Made by a program: the position numbers and the translations under genes. Under the pieces are notes generated by a model. It saw only the letters and a program-made list of their open reading frames with translations, was not told the DNA's origin and ran no database searches. Of a stretch of DNA of 64,000 nt, positions 41,382 through 49,534 are shown in pieces. The stretch spans positions 8,573 to 72,572 of the forward strand of contig JADLAZ010000103.1 of NCBI GenBank assembly GCA_020849725.1, given 5' to 3'. This DNA comes from Chloroflexota bacterium. GTDB lineage: Bacteria; Chloroflexota; Chloroflexia; Thermomicrobiales; JADLAZ01. Position 1 is the first letter of the stretch. Each line of letters opens with the position of its first letter.

Positions 41382-42431
41382 TCAGCCGGCGACGGCGGTC
41401 TCCCCGACGTGCGCCGCCGCCCAGGCGTCCAGCGCCGGGTCGAAGTAGCGTACCCGCGTCTTGCGGTACTCGGTCGTGCTGTACAGCACCGCGTACTCGA
41501 CGATGCCCGTCTCGACCTGGATGGCGTCGATAATCTGCTGGCACTCCTCAGGCGTCTGGGCGTGGATCATGGTGAACAGGTTGTAGGACCAGTCCGGGTA
41601 GACCGGCCGCTGGTAGCAGTGGCTGACGGCGCGGAAGCTGGCCATGACCGGCCCGACCGCCGGCACGTCCTCGACCGGCACTTTCCAGACGGCCATGCCG
41701 TTGGCCCGGAAGCCAGCTTTGCGGTGATAGAGGATCGCCGCGTAGCGCCGCAAGTGGCCACTGCGCTGCAAGCGCGCCGCTTCATCGAACAGCGCCGACT
41801 CGCTCAGGCCGAGCCGCTCGGCCATGGCCGAGAACGGCGCTGGCTCGACCGACAGATCCTCTTGCAGCTCGCGCACCAGCGCGATGTCGGCGTCGGTCAG
41901 GGTGGTCTGCCGCGCCGCGCGCCGCATCTCGTCGGTGTACTCCGGCGTGCCGCGCGCGTCGAGCGCCCGCGCGCCAGCCATGTCCAGGTCGACGCCGATC
42001 TTGAACAGCCGCAGTGTCGGCAGCGGGCGCGTCACCTCTGCGCCGGACAAGCGGTGCAGCGCGTCGATGTGCGTCGGCAGGTCAGCGTCCGGCGGCACGG
42101 CGACCGTGTACCACAGGTTGAAGGCGTGGTCGCGCTCGTAGTTGTGGCTGACGCCGGGGTGCTGGTTGACGATCAGCGCCCCCTGGTGCAGGTGCGCGGG
42201 CGCGTAGCGCGCCGCCACCAGACTCGACTGGTAGCCGAGCGCGCGCGTGTCGAAAATGGCGTTGATCTGGCGGATGATGCGGCCTCGCTTCAGCGCGGCG
42301 ATGCGCTCCAGGACCGTCGCCTCGTCGGCGTCGACTCGCTCGGCCAGCACCTGATAGGGCCGCTTGGCCAGCGGGAAGTCACTCTGGATCGCGTTCAGCA
42401 GCCGGCGGTCGAGGTCGTCGAGGTCGGGCAT
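41382..42431 (-). CDS. Siroheme decarboxylase, AhbA-AhbB type fusion (AsnC/Lrp fold)
   Basis: The 349-residue protein contains two Lrp/AsnC-like halves, each a winged helix plus ligand-binding domain: residues about 1-155 (LDRRLLNAIQSDFPLAKRPY; GVSHNYERDHAFNLWYTV) and 165-349 (LVRELQEDLSVEPAPF; AVSHCYQRPVYPDWSYNLF). The conserved His/Tyr/Arg motifs are those of siroheme decarboxylases AhbA/AhbB and NirDLGH, which convert siroheme to 12,18-didecarboxysiroheme for heme d1 or alternative heme b. Usually the two are separate proteins or pairs. ATG 42431 gives the best spacing to AGGAG. CobA-HemD at 24552-26105 supplies an upstream step. Confidence 0.87.
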   Translation of the reverse strand: MPDLDDLDRRLLNAIQSDFPLAKRPYQVLAERVDADEATVLERIAALKRGRIIRQINAIFDTRALGYQSSLVAARYAPAHLHQGALIVNQHPGVSHNYERDHAFNLWYTVAVPPDADLPTHIDALHRLSGAEVTRPLPTLRLFKIGVDLDMAGARALDARGTPEYTDEMRRAARQTTLTDADIALVRELQEDLSVEPAPFSAMAERLGLSESALFDEAARLQRSGHLRRYAAILYHRKAGFRANGMAVWKVPVEDVPAVGPVMASFRAVSHCYQRPVYPDWSYNLFTMIHAQTPEECQQIIDAIQVETGIVEYAVLYSTTEYRKTRVRYFDPALDAWAAAHVGETAVAG

Positions 42432-42616
42432 CATTGCTCCTGGCCGGGTTCGCGCGGCGCACGTCCGCCATGCGCCGGACATCTGGCACAATCTTACGGG
42501 AGTGGCTGGGACCGGGCAATCGGGCCGGCGCGCGGTGGCGGCGCACCGCGCGTGCGGCAGAGAAGCCACTGACCCTCAGGCACACGACCTTGACCAGCCG
42601 CCAGGAGGAGCGTGCC

Positions 42617-43480
42617 GTGGCCGACATCGATCAGCCTCAGCGGCCGAGTGAGGTCCGCGCATTGCTCGACGCGCTCGGAGTCGCGCCCTACAAGGGCTGG
42701 GGCCAGAACTTCCTGACCGATCCGACCGTGCCGCACCGCATGGTCGAGCTGGCCGGTGTCGGGCCGGGCGACCATGCGCTGGAGATCGGTCCCGGCCTGG
42801 GCGTGCTGACAGCGGCGCTGCTGGCTAGTGGCGCGACGGTGACGGCTGTCGAGATCGACCCGCGCCTGGCCGGTTACCTGCGCGACCGCTTCGCCGCTGA
42901 GCACCGCTTCCACCTGGTCGTTGGCGACATCCTGCGGTTGGATCCGGCCGCGCTGTTGCCCGGCGGCCCGTACACGGTCGTCGCCAACCTGCCCTACGCG
43001 ATCACGTCGGCGGTGCTGCGGCATCTGCTGGAGCGCGACGACCGGCCAGCGCGCCTGGTCGTCATGGTCCAGGACGAGGTCGCCCGCCGCATCGCCGCCA
43101 CGCCACCCGCGATGAGCCTGCTGGCTATCAGCGTGCAGCTGTACGGAACGCCGGCGCTGGCGCTGAAGGCGCCGAGCGGCGCCTTCACGCCCGCGCCCAA
43201 GGTCGACTCGGCCGTCATCGCCATGACGGTCGTGGCACCACCGCTGGATGCCGCCGGCCAGGCGCGCTTCTTCCGCGTCGTCGCTGCCGGCTTCCGCCAG
43301 CGCCGCAAGACGGTTGCCAATGCACTGGCCGCCGGGCTGGCCCTGGAGCGCCCGCCCGTCGTGGCCGCGCTGGCAGCGGCTGGCATCGACCCGATGCTGC
43401 GCGCCGAGCGGCTGACCGTCGCCGACTGGCTGCGGCTGCTGGCGGCGCTGGATGCGACCGGGGCGGAGGTCGGGCGATGA
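42617..43480 (+). CDS. rsmA: 16S rRNA dimethyladenosine transferase (KsgA/RsmA)
   Basis: The 287-residue protein shows KGWGQNFLTDP at the start, SAM motif LEIGPGLGVLTAALL, acidic VEIDPRLAGYL, and the catalytic motif VANLPYAITS. It dimethylates A1518 and A1519 in helix 45 of 16S rRNA. GTG 42617 is preceded by AGGAGGAG at 6 bp; frame extension to 42434 overlaps the divergent gene region and is not credible. Its stop overlaps the ispE start by 4 bp, a gene pair common in bacteria. Confidence 0.95.
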   Translation: MADIDQPQRPSEVRALLDALGVAPYKGWGQNFLTDPTVPHRMVELAGVGPGDHALEIGPGLGVLTAALLASGATVTAVEIDPRLAGYLRDRFAAEHRFHLVVGDILRLDPAALLPGGPYTVVANLPYAITSAVLRHLLERDDRPARLVVMVQDEVARRIAATPPAMSLLAISVQLYGTPALALKAPSGAFTPAPKVDSAVIAMTVVAPPLDAAGQARFFRVVAAGFRQRRKTVANALAAGLALERPPVVAALAAAGIDPMLRAERLTVADWLRLLAALDATGAEVGR

Positions 43481-44346
43481 GCGTGCTGACGACCGCCTGT
43501 CCGGCTAAGATCAACGTGGGCCTGGAGATCGTCGGCCGGCGGCCGGACGGCTATCACGAGCTGGTGACGATCTTCCAGGCGATCGCGCTGGCCGACACAC
43601 TCACGGTCGCGCCGGCCGGCGACCTGTCGCTCGTCTGCTCCGAGCCGGCGCTGGCAACCGACGACAACCTGGTGCTGCGCGCGGCCCGGCTGCTGCAAGC
43701 GGCGACCGGTGTTCGCCAGGGCGCCGGCCTGACGCTGACGAAACGCATCCCAGCCGCGGCCGGACTCGGCGGCGGTTCGAGCGACGCGGCCGGCGCGCTG
43801 CGCCTGCTGAACGAGCTGTGGGCCACACGCCTGACGACCGATGATCTCGTTCCACTGGCGACACGGCTCGGTGCGGACGTGCCGTTCTTCCTGCGTGGCG
43901 GCACGGCGCTGGCGACCGGCATCGGCGACCGCCTGACAGCCCTGCCAGATGGCCTGCCGCTGTGGCTGGTGCTGCTCATGCCGCCCGTGGCGATCGAGGG
44001 CAAGACGGCGCGCCTGTACCGGTCGCTGACGCCGGCCGACTGGAGCGACGGAGCGCGGACCCGGATGCAGGCCGACCGGCTGCGCACCGGCCAGGCGCTC
44101 GACCCTGCCCTGATCGCCAACGCCTTTGCCCGGCCGCTGCGCGAGCTGTTCCCACCCCTGGCCGCCGCTGAGACAATGCTGCGCCAGGTCGGCGCGACCA
44201 CGGTCTTCCCGGCCGGCAGCGGCCCGACACTGGTGGCGCTGGTGGCCGGGCGCGCGGTGGGGGACGCAGTGGTCGAGTGTCTCAAGCAGCGCGGACACCC
44301 GGCACAAGTAGTCGCCACCAGCCCGGCCGAGGCGCGCGCACCCTAA
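43477..44346 (+). CDS. ispE: 4-diphosphocytidyl-2-C-methyl-D-erythritol kinase
   Basis: The 289-residue GHMP kinase has the N-terminal PAKINVGLEIVGRRPDGYHEL and the ATP loop PAAAGLGGGSSDAAGAL, with GADVPFFLRGGTAL and a C-terminal GSGPTLVAL. It phosphorylates CDP-ME at the 2-hydroxyl in the MEP pathway. It is translationally coupled to rsmA (ATGA overlap 43477-43480). With dxs at 4994 it shows that the organism uses the MEP route for isoprenoids. Confidence 0.96.
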   Translation: MSVLTTACPAKINVGLEIVGRRPDGYHELVTIFQAIALADTLTVAPAGDLSLVCSEPALATDDNLVLRAARLLQAATGVRQGAGLTLTKRIPAAAGLGGGSSDAAGALRLLNELWATRLTTDDLVPLATRLGADVPFFLRGGTALATGIGDRLTALPDGLPLWLVLLMPPVAIEGKTARLYRSLTPADWSDGARTRMQADRLRTGQALDPALIANAFARPLRELFPPLAAAETMLRQVGATTVFPAGSGPTLVALVAGRAVGDAVVECLKQRGHPAQVVATSPAEARAP

Positions 44347-44522
44347 TGCTCCACCGTGCGCGGACGAGAGCGTGAGTGGTGGCATGACGGCTTCCTCGCC
44401 CACCGCGGCGCGAGGATTGAGTTGAGGATTCTTCCAGTCGAGCCACCGCTGGATCCCAAGCGCTTCGTGGTGACGCACGTGGAGGAAGCACGTCCCCGAT
44501 GCGCAGCGGTGTGCCCGATCGC

Positions 44523-46754
44523 CTACGGTTCGACGGCGATGCTGTCGAGTGCAATGCCCAGCCGGCGACCATCGCGGTTGCCGGCCACCACCGCCGATGG
44601 CACGAAGGTATCGCTGCGCACCTCGACCAGCAGCGCCGCGCCGCCGGGCAGCCCCAGGCGCGACAGATCGATGACGCGCGCCTCCCACTCGCCGGTGGCG
44701 GCAAACGTGTCGACGATGGCGCCATTGACCGCCACCTCCACCCATCGCGATGGTGGCGCGCCCAGGCGTGTGCCGTTCAGCCGCAGCGCCAGCCGGCGCG
44801 CTCCCTCGGGCGGCGCGACCAGCCGCAGCAGGCCGTTGCCATTCGTCCAGCGGAAGGTCGTGTCGCCGCTGCGCTCGGGCGGGTACATGTTCGTCAGCAG
44901 GCCGTACTCCAGGCCGCTGCCGATGTCGAGCCGGCCGACCGGTGGCGCGTCGTCCTCGCGCCACGACCAGGCGATCAGATCGGCGTCGCTGGCGCCGGCC
45001 GCGCGCAGCACCTGACGTGCTGCCTCAGCATTGCCCGCCTGCAGGTAGAGGCGCATCAGCGGCACGGCCGCGTTGACGTTGTGCGGCTGGATGGCGAGCG
45101 CAGCCTGGTAGGCGGCCATCGCGCCGGCCGTGTCGCCAAGCCGGCGGCGCGCGTCACCGAGCGCGATGTGCGGTCGCTCCGACGCGGGAAAGGCGGCTAC
45201 TGCCCGCTCCAGCGCCGCCAGGCTGGCGCCGGCGTCCCACGGCCGCGCCAGCGCCGCCACCGCGGTCCAGGCCTGCATGTGCAGCGCTGGCGCCAGCCGC
45301 GGCGACCAGGCGCCGGCCGCCAGGATAGCTAGCAGCCCCACCGCCAGCAGGCTGCGCCACGGCAGCCGGCGCGCGCGCGCCCACAGCACCGGCCACGCCG
45401 CCAGCGGCAGCGCGGCGAACACGATCATCTGTGGCTGATAGGGGATGCGAAAGCGCGCCTCGGAGTGGAACACAACACCGGACACGAGATTGGCGACGAT
45501 CCAGAGCAGCAGCAGCGCTTGCAGGCGGCGCTGCGCCGGCGTTCGGCCAGCCCGCCACGGCGCCAGCGCCAGCCCGACCAGCGCCAGCCCGCTGACGGCC
45601 AGGTGCGCCAGATCGGCATAGAGGACCCAGCCGGCGCTGTCAGAGCGGTTGGTCAGGTCCTCGAAGTAGCCGCCGCCACGGGCGTAGGAGTCAAGCTCCA
45701 GATGCCAGAGGTAGAGCGCCGTCGCCGGCAGCCGCGCCAGGAAGCGGTCGGGCTGGGTCAGCAGGTTATGCAGGCCGCGCTCGGTTGCTACGCGCTGCTG
45801 CTCGATCGGGTTGGCGATGCGCACCAGGATGGCAGCAGGATTCTCGCCCGGCAGCGCGTTGTCGCGCCACAGGTTGTAGGCGCCGATCGTATCGAGCAGC
45901 AGCCAGCCACCGTAGGTCCGGTAGTTGCGCGCCGTCCACGGCGCGATGACCAGCGCGCAGGCAGCGATGATGACCAGGCCGAGCAGGGCTGTCCGGCGCC
46001 ACGCCCGCCAGCCCGCCAGCGTCAGCCAGAGCAGCGCCACGCCCAGCAGCGTCAGCCCCGACGAGCGCGTCAGCGCCGTCATCCCGATCGCCAGTCCGGC
46101 CGCCACTGCCCAGCCCAGCGCGCCCCGCGCTAGCTCCGGCCACTCCGCCCTCCCCTCCCCCGCATCCACCTGGTCCACCCCGTCCACCAAACCCCGCGCC
46201 CCACCCAGCCGCCCCAGCAGGTAGAGCGCCCCGGCCGCCAGGAAGGTGTACAACGTCTCGGTGTAGAGGAACGAGGCCGAGTGGGTGATGAGCGTCGGGT
46301 AGATGACGGCGATCGCCAGCGCGACCAGCCCGGCCGAGCGTCCCCACAGCGCCGCCGCCCAGCGCCAGACGAACCAGCACGTCGCCAGGCTCAGGCCGAT
46401 CTGGACTAGATTGACCGGTCCGAGATCATTGCCGGCGATACGAAACAACGCCCCGGCCAGCAGCGACAGCAGCGGCACCCGCTGCACGGGCAGCCAGGCC
46501 GGCGTCGGTGGGTCGACATACTGGAGGCCCTGGGCGAAGAGCAGCGCGGCGCGGTAATAATACTGCTCGTCACCGAATGGCTCGTAGCCGCGCAGTGGCC
46601 ACCAGACCGCCAGCCGCAGCGCCAGCCCCAGCAGCAGCACCACTACCGGCAGCGATCGCGTCGCGACCAGGCGTGTCGCCAGCGACGCGGCGTCCGCCGG
46701 CCGGTTCTCCACCACCGCGGCTGCCCTCGCCGACGTGTCGACTGCCTGGTCCAT
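44523..46754 (-). CDS. GT39-like membrane glycosyltransferase with TPR and C-terminal beta domain
   Basis: The 743-residue protein has a GT-C fold: the acidic loop GYEPFGDEQYYYRAALLFAQG after the first helix, a second acidic/His region, and about 11 helices to residue 490. A short TPR pair follows (about 515-580: SERPHIALGDARRRLGDTAG, AMAAYQAALAIQPHNVNAAV), then a beta-rich domain (about 610-743). GT39/ArnT-type enzymes move a sugar from a polyprenyl carrier onto protein or lipid. A 9-bp repeat at 46165-46188 gives an in-frame VDGVDQVDAGEG insert in a loop. The ATG at 46754 is preceded by GGTGAG; a GTG at 46766 is possible. Confidence 0.82.
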   Translation of the reverse strand: MDQAVDTSARAAAVVENRPADAASLATRLVATRSLPVVVLLLGLALRLAVWWPLRGYEPFGDEQYYYRAALLFAQGLQYVDPPTPAWLPVQRVPLLSLLAGALFRIAGNDLGPVNLVQIGLSLATCWFVWRWAAALWGRSAGLVALAIAVIYPTLITHSASFLYTETLYTFLAAGALYLLGRLGGARGLVDGVDQVDAGEGRAEWPELARGALGWAVAAGLAIGMTALTRSSGLTLLGVALLWLTLAGWRAWRRTALLGLVIIAACALVIAPWTARNYRTYGGWLLLDTIGAYNLWRDNALPGENPAAILVRIANPIEQQRVATERGLHNLLTQPDRFLARLPATALYLWHLELDSYARGGGYFEDLTNRSDSAGWVLYADLAHLAVSGLALVGLALAPWRAGRTPAQRRLQALLLLWIVANLVSGVVFHSEARFRIPYQPQMIVFAALPLAAWPVLWARARRLPWRSLLAVGLLAILAAGAWSPRLAPALHMQAWTAVAALARPWDAGASLAALERAVAAFPASERPHIALGDARRRLGDTAGAMAAYQAALAIQPHNVNAAVPLMRLYLQAGNAEAARQVLRAAGASDADLIAWSWREDDAPPVGRLDIGSGLEYGLLTNMYPPERSGDTTFRWTNGNGLLRLVAPPEGARRLALRLNGTRLGAPPSRWVEVAVNGAIVDTFAATGEWEARVIDLSRLGLPGGAALLVEVRSDTFVPSAVVAGNRDGRRLGIALDSIAVEP
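46165..46188. repeat. 9-bp-period TCCACC repeat inside the glycosyltransferase gene
   Basis: Three TCCACC units at exact 9-bp spacing (46165, 46174, 46183). Read on the coding strand they give a VDxVDxVD-like stretch. It matches the intergenic copy at 41272-41294 at 20 of 23 positions. Confidence 0.55.
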
Positions 46755-46807
46755 GCTGGTTCTCACCGGTCAGCGCAGGGATGGCCTGTCGCGCCCTGTC
46801 GTGCCGG

Positions 46808-46816
46808 ATGATAGCA
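46808..46816 (-). promoter_or_regulatory. Extended -10 element for the GT39-like gene
   Basis: On the minus strand the sequence is TGCTATCAT, about 55 bp before the start at 46754. It is identical to the element at 15389-15397. Confidence 0.42.
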
Positions 46817-46913
46817 CGTCGCTCGCGCCTCCCGTCCCACGGGGCGTCGCCGGTACGCGTGTGCCGCCCGACCGTCCGGGCCAGTGACGGCCGGTGCGCG
46901 TCGCCCACCGGTA

Positions 46914-46922
46914 TGCTACGAT
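46914..46922 (+). promoter_or_regulatory. Extended -10 element for the secreted propeller gene
   Basis: TGCTACGAT lies about 80 bp before the ATG at 47000 and 8 bp before an in-frame ATG at 46931, which, if used, would give a nearly leaderless message. Confidence 0.35.
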
Positions 46923-46999
46923 CTGGATCGATGAACGATCGCTGCGTCCGGACATCGCCCGAACTCCACTGCCCGTTGGCTCGCAGCACGGCATTGTCG

Positions 47000-48823
47000 A
47001 TGGTTGCACGCCTGTCGCGCCTGCTGATATTGGTGCTGCTGACTGGATCGCTGCCCATTGCCGCGCCGACTCAGGCCGCGCCCCTGCCCTGGCGCGTGAC
47101 TGAATTCGTGGTTGGATCAGCCGGCGATGAGCAGTTCGCGCCGGCCGCCTCCGGTGCGCTCGTCGTCTGGTCGGAGCAGCACGACACCGGCGCCGTCCTG
47201 CGTGGCAAGCACCTACTCACCGGCGCCGATCTCGACATCGCCACCGCCCGAGTCGATCCGCTGGCCGTGCGCGAGAGCAAGCTGGCGCCGGCAGTGAGCG
47301 GCAGCGTCGTCGTGTGGCAAAATCGGGGCACCAACGCCGACGGCTCGACCTTCGATCGCATCATGGGCCGCGATCTCGCCCACCCGGACATGGCGCCGTT
47401 CGCCATCGCCTCCACGCGCAGTGGCCAATTGCGCCCGGCCATCGCCGGCAACACTGTCGTCTGGGCCGACAACCGGCGCGGCAACTGGGACATCTTCGGC
47501 TACGACCTGGCGGCGCAGCGGGAGTTCGTCGTCACTACCCGGCCGGGCGACCAACTCTGGCCGGCGATCAGCGGCGAGGTCGTCGTCTGGGCCGACGAGG
47601 GCGACGGCGTGTGGCGCATCGGCGGCAAGAACCTGGCCACCGGCCAGGAGGTCAGTCTGCCGAGCGCCGCCGGCAACCAGACCGCGCCGGCCATCAGCGG
47701 CCGGCTCGTCGTCTGGGAAGACACCCGCGCCGGTCGCAATCTCTTCGACATTTATGGCTACGACCTGGAGCGGCAACAGGAGTTCATCGTCTCGCGCGCC
47801 GCCGACTACCAGGTCCGCCCGACCGTCGCCGGCGACCTGATCGTCTGGGAAGATTACCGCAGCGGCGAGCGCGACCTGTGGGCCTACGACGTGCGTGCTG
47901 GACGCGAGTTCGCGATCGTCGCCGCGCCCGGCATCCAGTGGCAACCAGCGCTGGCCGGCAACCTGCTGGTCTGGTCCGATGCCCGGGCCGGCGCGTTCGC
48001 CGTCGGTGGCGCCTGGCTGCGCAAGGGCACGCTCGAGCCGGCCGCCTCCGACCCGGCCTTCGCCGCGCTCTGGCGCGTGGCCGATGCGCCGGTCGCCGAG
48101 CGCGAGGTCCAGCGCACCTGGCAATGGGGACCGACCCCGTTCGCTACTGGCCTCGAGGACTACGCCGAGGCGCCCGGCGGCAAGCGCCTGGTCTCCTATT
48201 TTGACAAGTCCAGGATGGAGATCACGAACCCGCGCGGCAATGCCGCCAGCCCCTGGTACATCACCACCGGTCACCTGGCCAAGGAGATGATCAGCGGCCA
48301 GATGCAGATCGGTCACGATCTGTATGAGCCGCTGGCGCCGGCCGATATCCCCGTCGCCGGCGACCTCGGTGACCTGCTCGGGCCGACCTACGCTAGCCTG
48401 GCCAGCCTGCGCCAGCGGCCGCCTGGCGCCGTCGGCGCGACCGTGACCGAGGCGATCGACCGGGCCGGCAACGTGCGGACGATCAAGCCACCAGCGGCGG
48501 TGCCGCTCACCTATCTGGTGTCGGAGACGAGCCATGCCATCGCCGAACCATTCTGGCGCTTCCTGACCAGCGAGGGCGTCACCCGGCGCGGCGGCGCGTC
48601 CGTCAGTGGCCGGCTGTTCGAGCCAACGTTCTTCGCCACTGGCTGGCCGATCACTGAACCGTACTGGACGCGCGTCGCCGTCGACGGCCGGCCGACCGAT
48701 GTCCTGATCCAGGCGTTCGAGCGGCGCGTGCTGACCTACACGCCGACCAACGTGGCTGCCTGGCGCGTGGAGATGGGCAATGTCGGCCGCCACTACCACG
48801 CCTGGCGGCATGGCCGGGCATGA
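47000..48823 (+). CDS. Secreted beta-propeller protein with Chloroflexota-type C-terminal domain
   Basis: The 607-residue protein starts with a signal peptide (MVARLSRLLILVLLTG to PTQA). Residues about 30-345 hold seven similar blades, each with a VVW(A/E/S)D core, such as GNTVVWADNRRGNWDIFGYDL and GDLIVWEDYRSGERDLWAYD. The C-terminal half (about 370-607) carries a domain I associate with Chloroflexota extracellular proteins: FATGWPITEPYWTRV, AFERRVLTYTPTN, GNVGRHYHAWRHG. It is probably a surface or secreted binding protein. ATG 47000 has no clear ribosome-binding site; ATG 46931 is in frame and would lengthen the signal peptide n-region. Confidence 0.8.
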   Translation: MVARLSRLLILVLLTGSLPIAAPTQAAPLPWRVTEFVVGSAGDEQFAPAASGALVVWSEQHDTGAVLRGKHLLTGADLDIATARVDPLAVRESKLAPAVSGSVVVWQNRGTNADGSTFDRIMGRDLAHPDMAPFAIASTRSGQLRPAIAGNTVVWADNRRGNWDIFGYDLAAQREFVVTTRPGDQLWPAISGEVVVWADEGDGVWRIGGKNLATGQEVSLPSAAGNQTAPAISGRLVVWEDTRAGRNLFDIYGYDLERQQEFIVSRAADYQVRPTVAGDLIVWEDYRSGERDLWAYDVRAGREFAIVAAPGIQWQPALAGNLLVWSDARAGAFAVGGAWLRKGTLEPAASDPAFAALWRVADAPVAEREVQRTWQWGPTPFATGLEDYAEAPGGKRLVSYFDKSRMEITNPRGNAASPWYITTGHLAKEMISGQMQIGHDLYEPLAPADIPVAGDLGDLLGPTYASLASLRQRPPGAVGATVTEAIDRAGNVRTIKPPAAVPLTYLVSETSHAIAEPFWRFLTSEGVTRRGGASVSGRLFEPTFFATGWPITEPYWTRVAVDGRPTDVLIQAFERRVLTYTPTNVAAWRVEMGNVGRHYHAWRHGRA

Positions 48824-48895
48824 CGGGCCGGGCGTGGACGCGCACCTTGTCTTCAAAGAGATGAGACAACACGCGGCGGCCGGCACGGGGCCAAA

Positions 48896-49423
48896 TCACG
48901 ACGCGGCGCGGGCGACGCCACAGTGCGGGCAGAAGCGCCAACTCGGGTCGAGCACGGCGCCGCACTGGCGGCACGGAGCGGCCTGCCGAGCGGCAGCCTC
49001 GCGCTCGACCAGGCCACGCACCTTCTCAGTGGTTGCCCCCAGGTCGGTCAGCACGCGCGAGCCGATCCCCTCGTGTTGCTGGGCGATGCCGAGCAGCAGG
49101 TGGTCGGTGTCTACGGCCGCCGCGCCGAGCCGCCGAGCCGCCGCCTCAGCCCGGACCAGTGCGCTCGAGGCGCTGTCAGTGAGCGGTAGCTCACCCTCGA
49201 TCGGCCGGCTCGTGCCGGGCATGAGATCCGCGACCGCCGCCCGCACCGTCGCTAGCTCCAGATGCAGCGCCGTCTGGATTGCCGCCACACCATCACCCGT
49301 CGCCAGCACCGCCAGCAACAGATGCTCACTGCCGATGCGGCGGTGACCCAACTGGCGCGCCTCTTCCTGAGCGCGCGCCACGGCTGTCACCAGCGCCGCC
49401 GTCCGCGGCATCGGGGTCGCCAT
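48896..49423 (-). CDS. Clp N-terminal-domain protein with C-terminal zinc ribbon
   Basis: The 175-residue protein has the double Clp-N repeat (about 8-140: LGHRRIGSEHLLLAVLATGDG and AAAVDTDHLLLGIAQQHEG) and a C-terminal zinc ribbon, CRQCGAVLDPSWRFCPHCG. No AAA+ domain is present. Free-standing Clp-N proteins such as ClpS-unrelated ClpC adaptors or regulators bind substrates or partners of Clp chaperones; the zinc ribbon could bind nucleic acid or protein. I cannot name a function. ATG 49423 is preceded by GGAGGGGAGCAGCG. Confidence 0.82.
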   Translation of the reverse strand: MATPMPRTAALVTAVARAQEEARQLGHRRIGSEHLLLAVLATGDGVAAIQTALHLELATVRAAVADLMPGTSRPIEGELPLTDSASSALVRAEAAARRLGAAAVDTDHLLLGIAQQHEGIGSRVLTDLGATTEKVRGLVEREAAARQAAPCRQCGAVLDPSWRFCPHCGVARAAS

Positions 49424-49488
49424 CGCTGCTCCCCTCCTACTATCCTGGCTGTTGATCTAACTCTACCACCGGCCTCGACCCTGGGCTG

Positions 49489-49497
49489 TGCTACACT
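49489..49497 (+). promoter_or_regulatory. Extended -10 element for the oxidoreductase gene
   Basis: TGCTACACT, 38 bp before the ATG at 49535. No convincing -35. Confidence 0.36.
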
Positions 49498-49534
49498 GGG
49501 CTTCCCGCGACGACTTCGCTTTTGAGGAGGAGCC

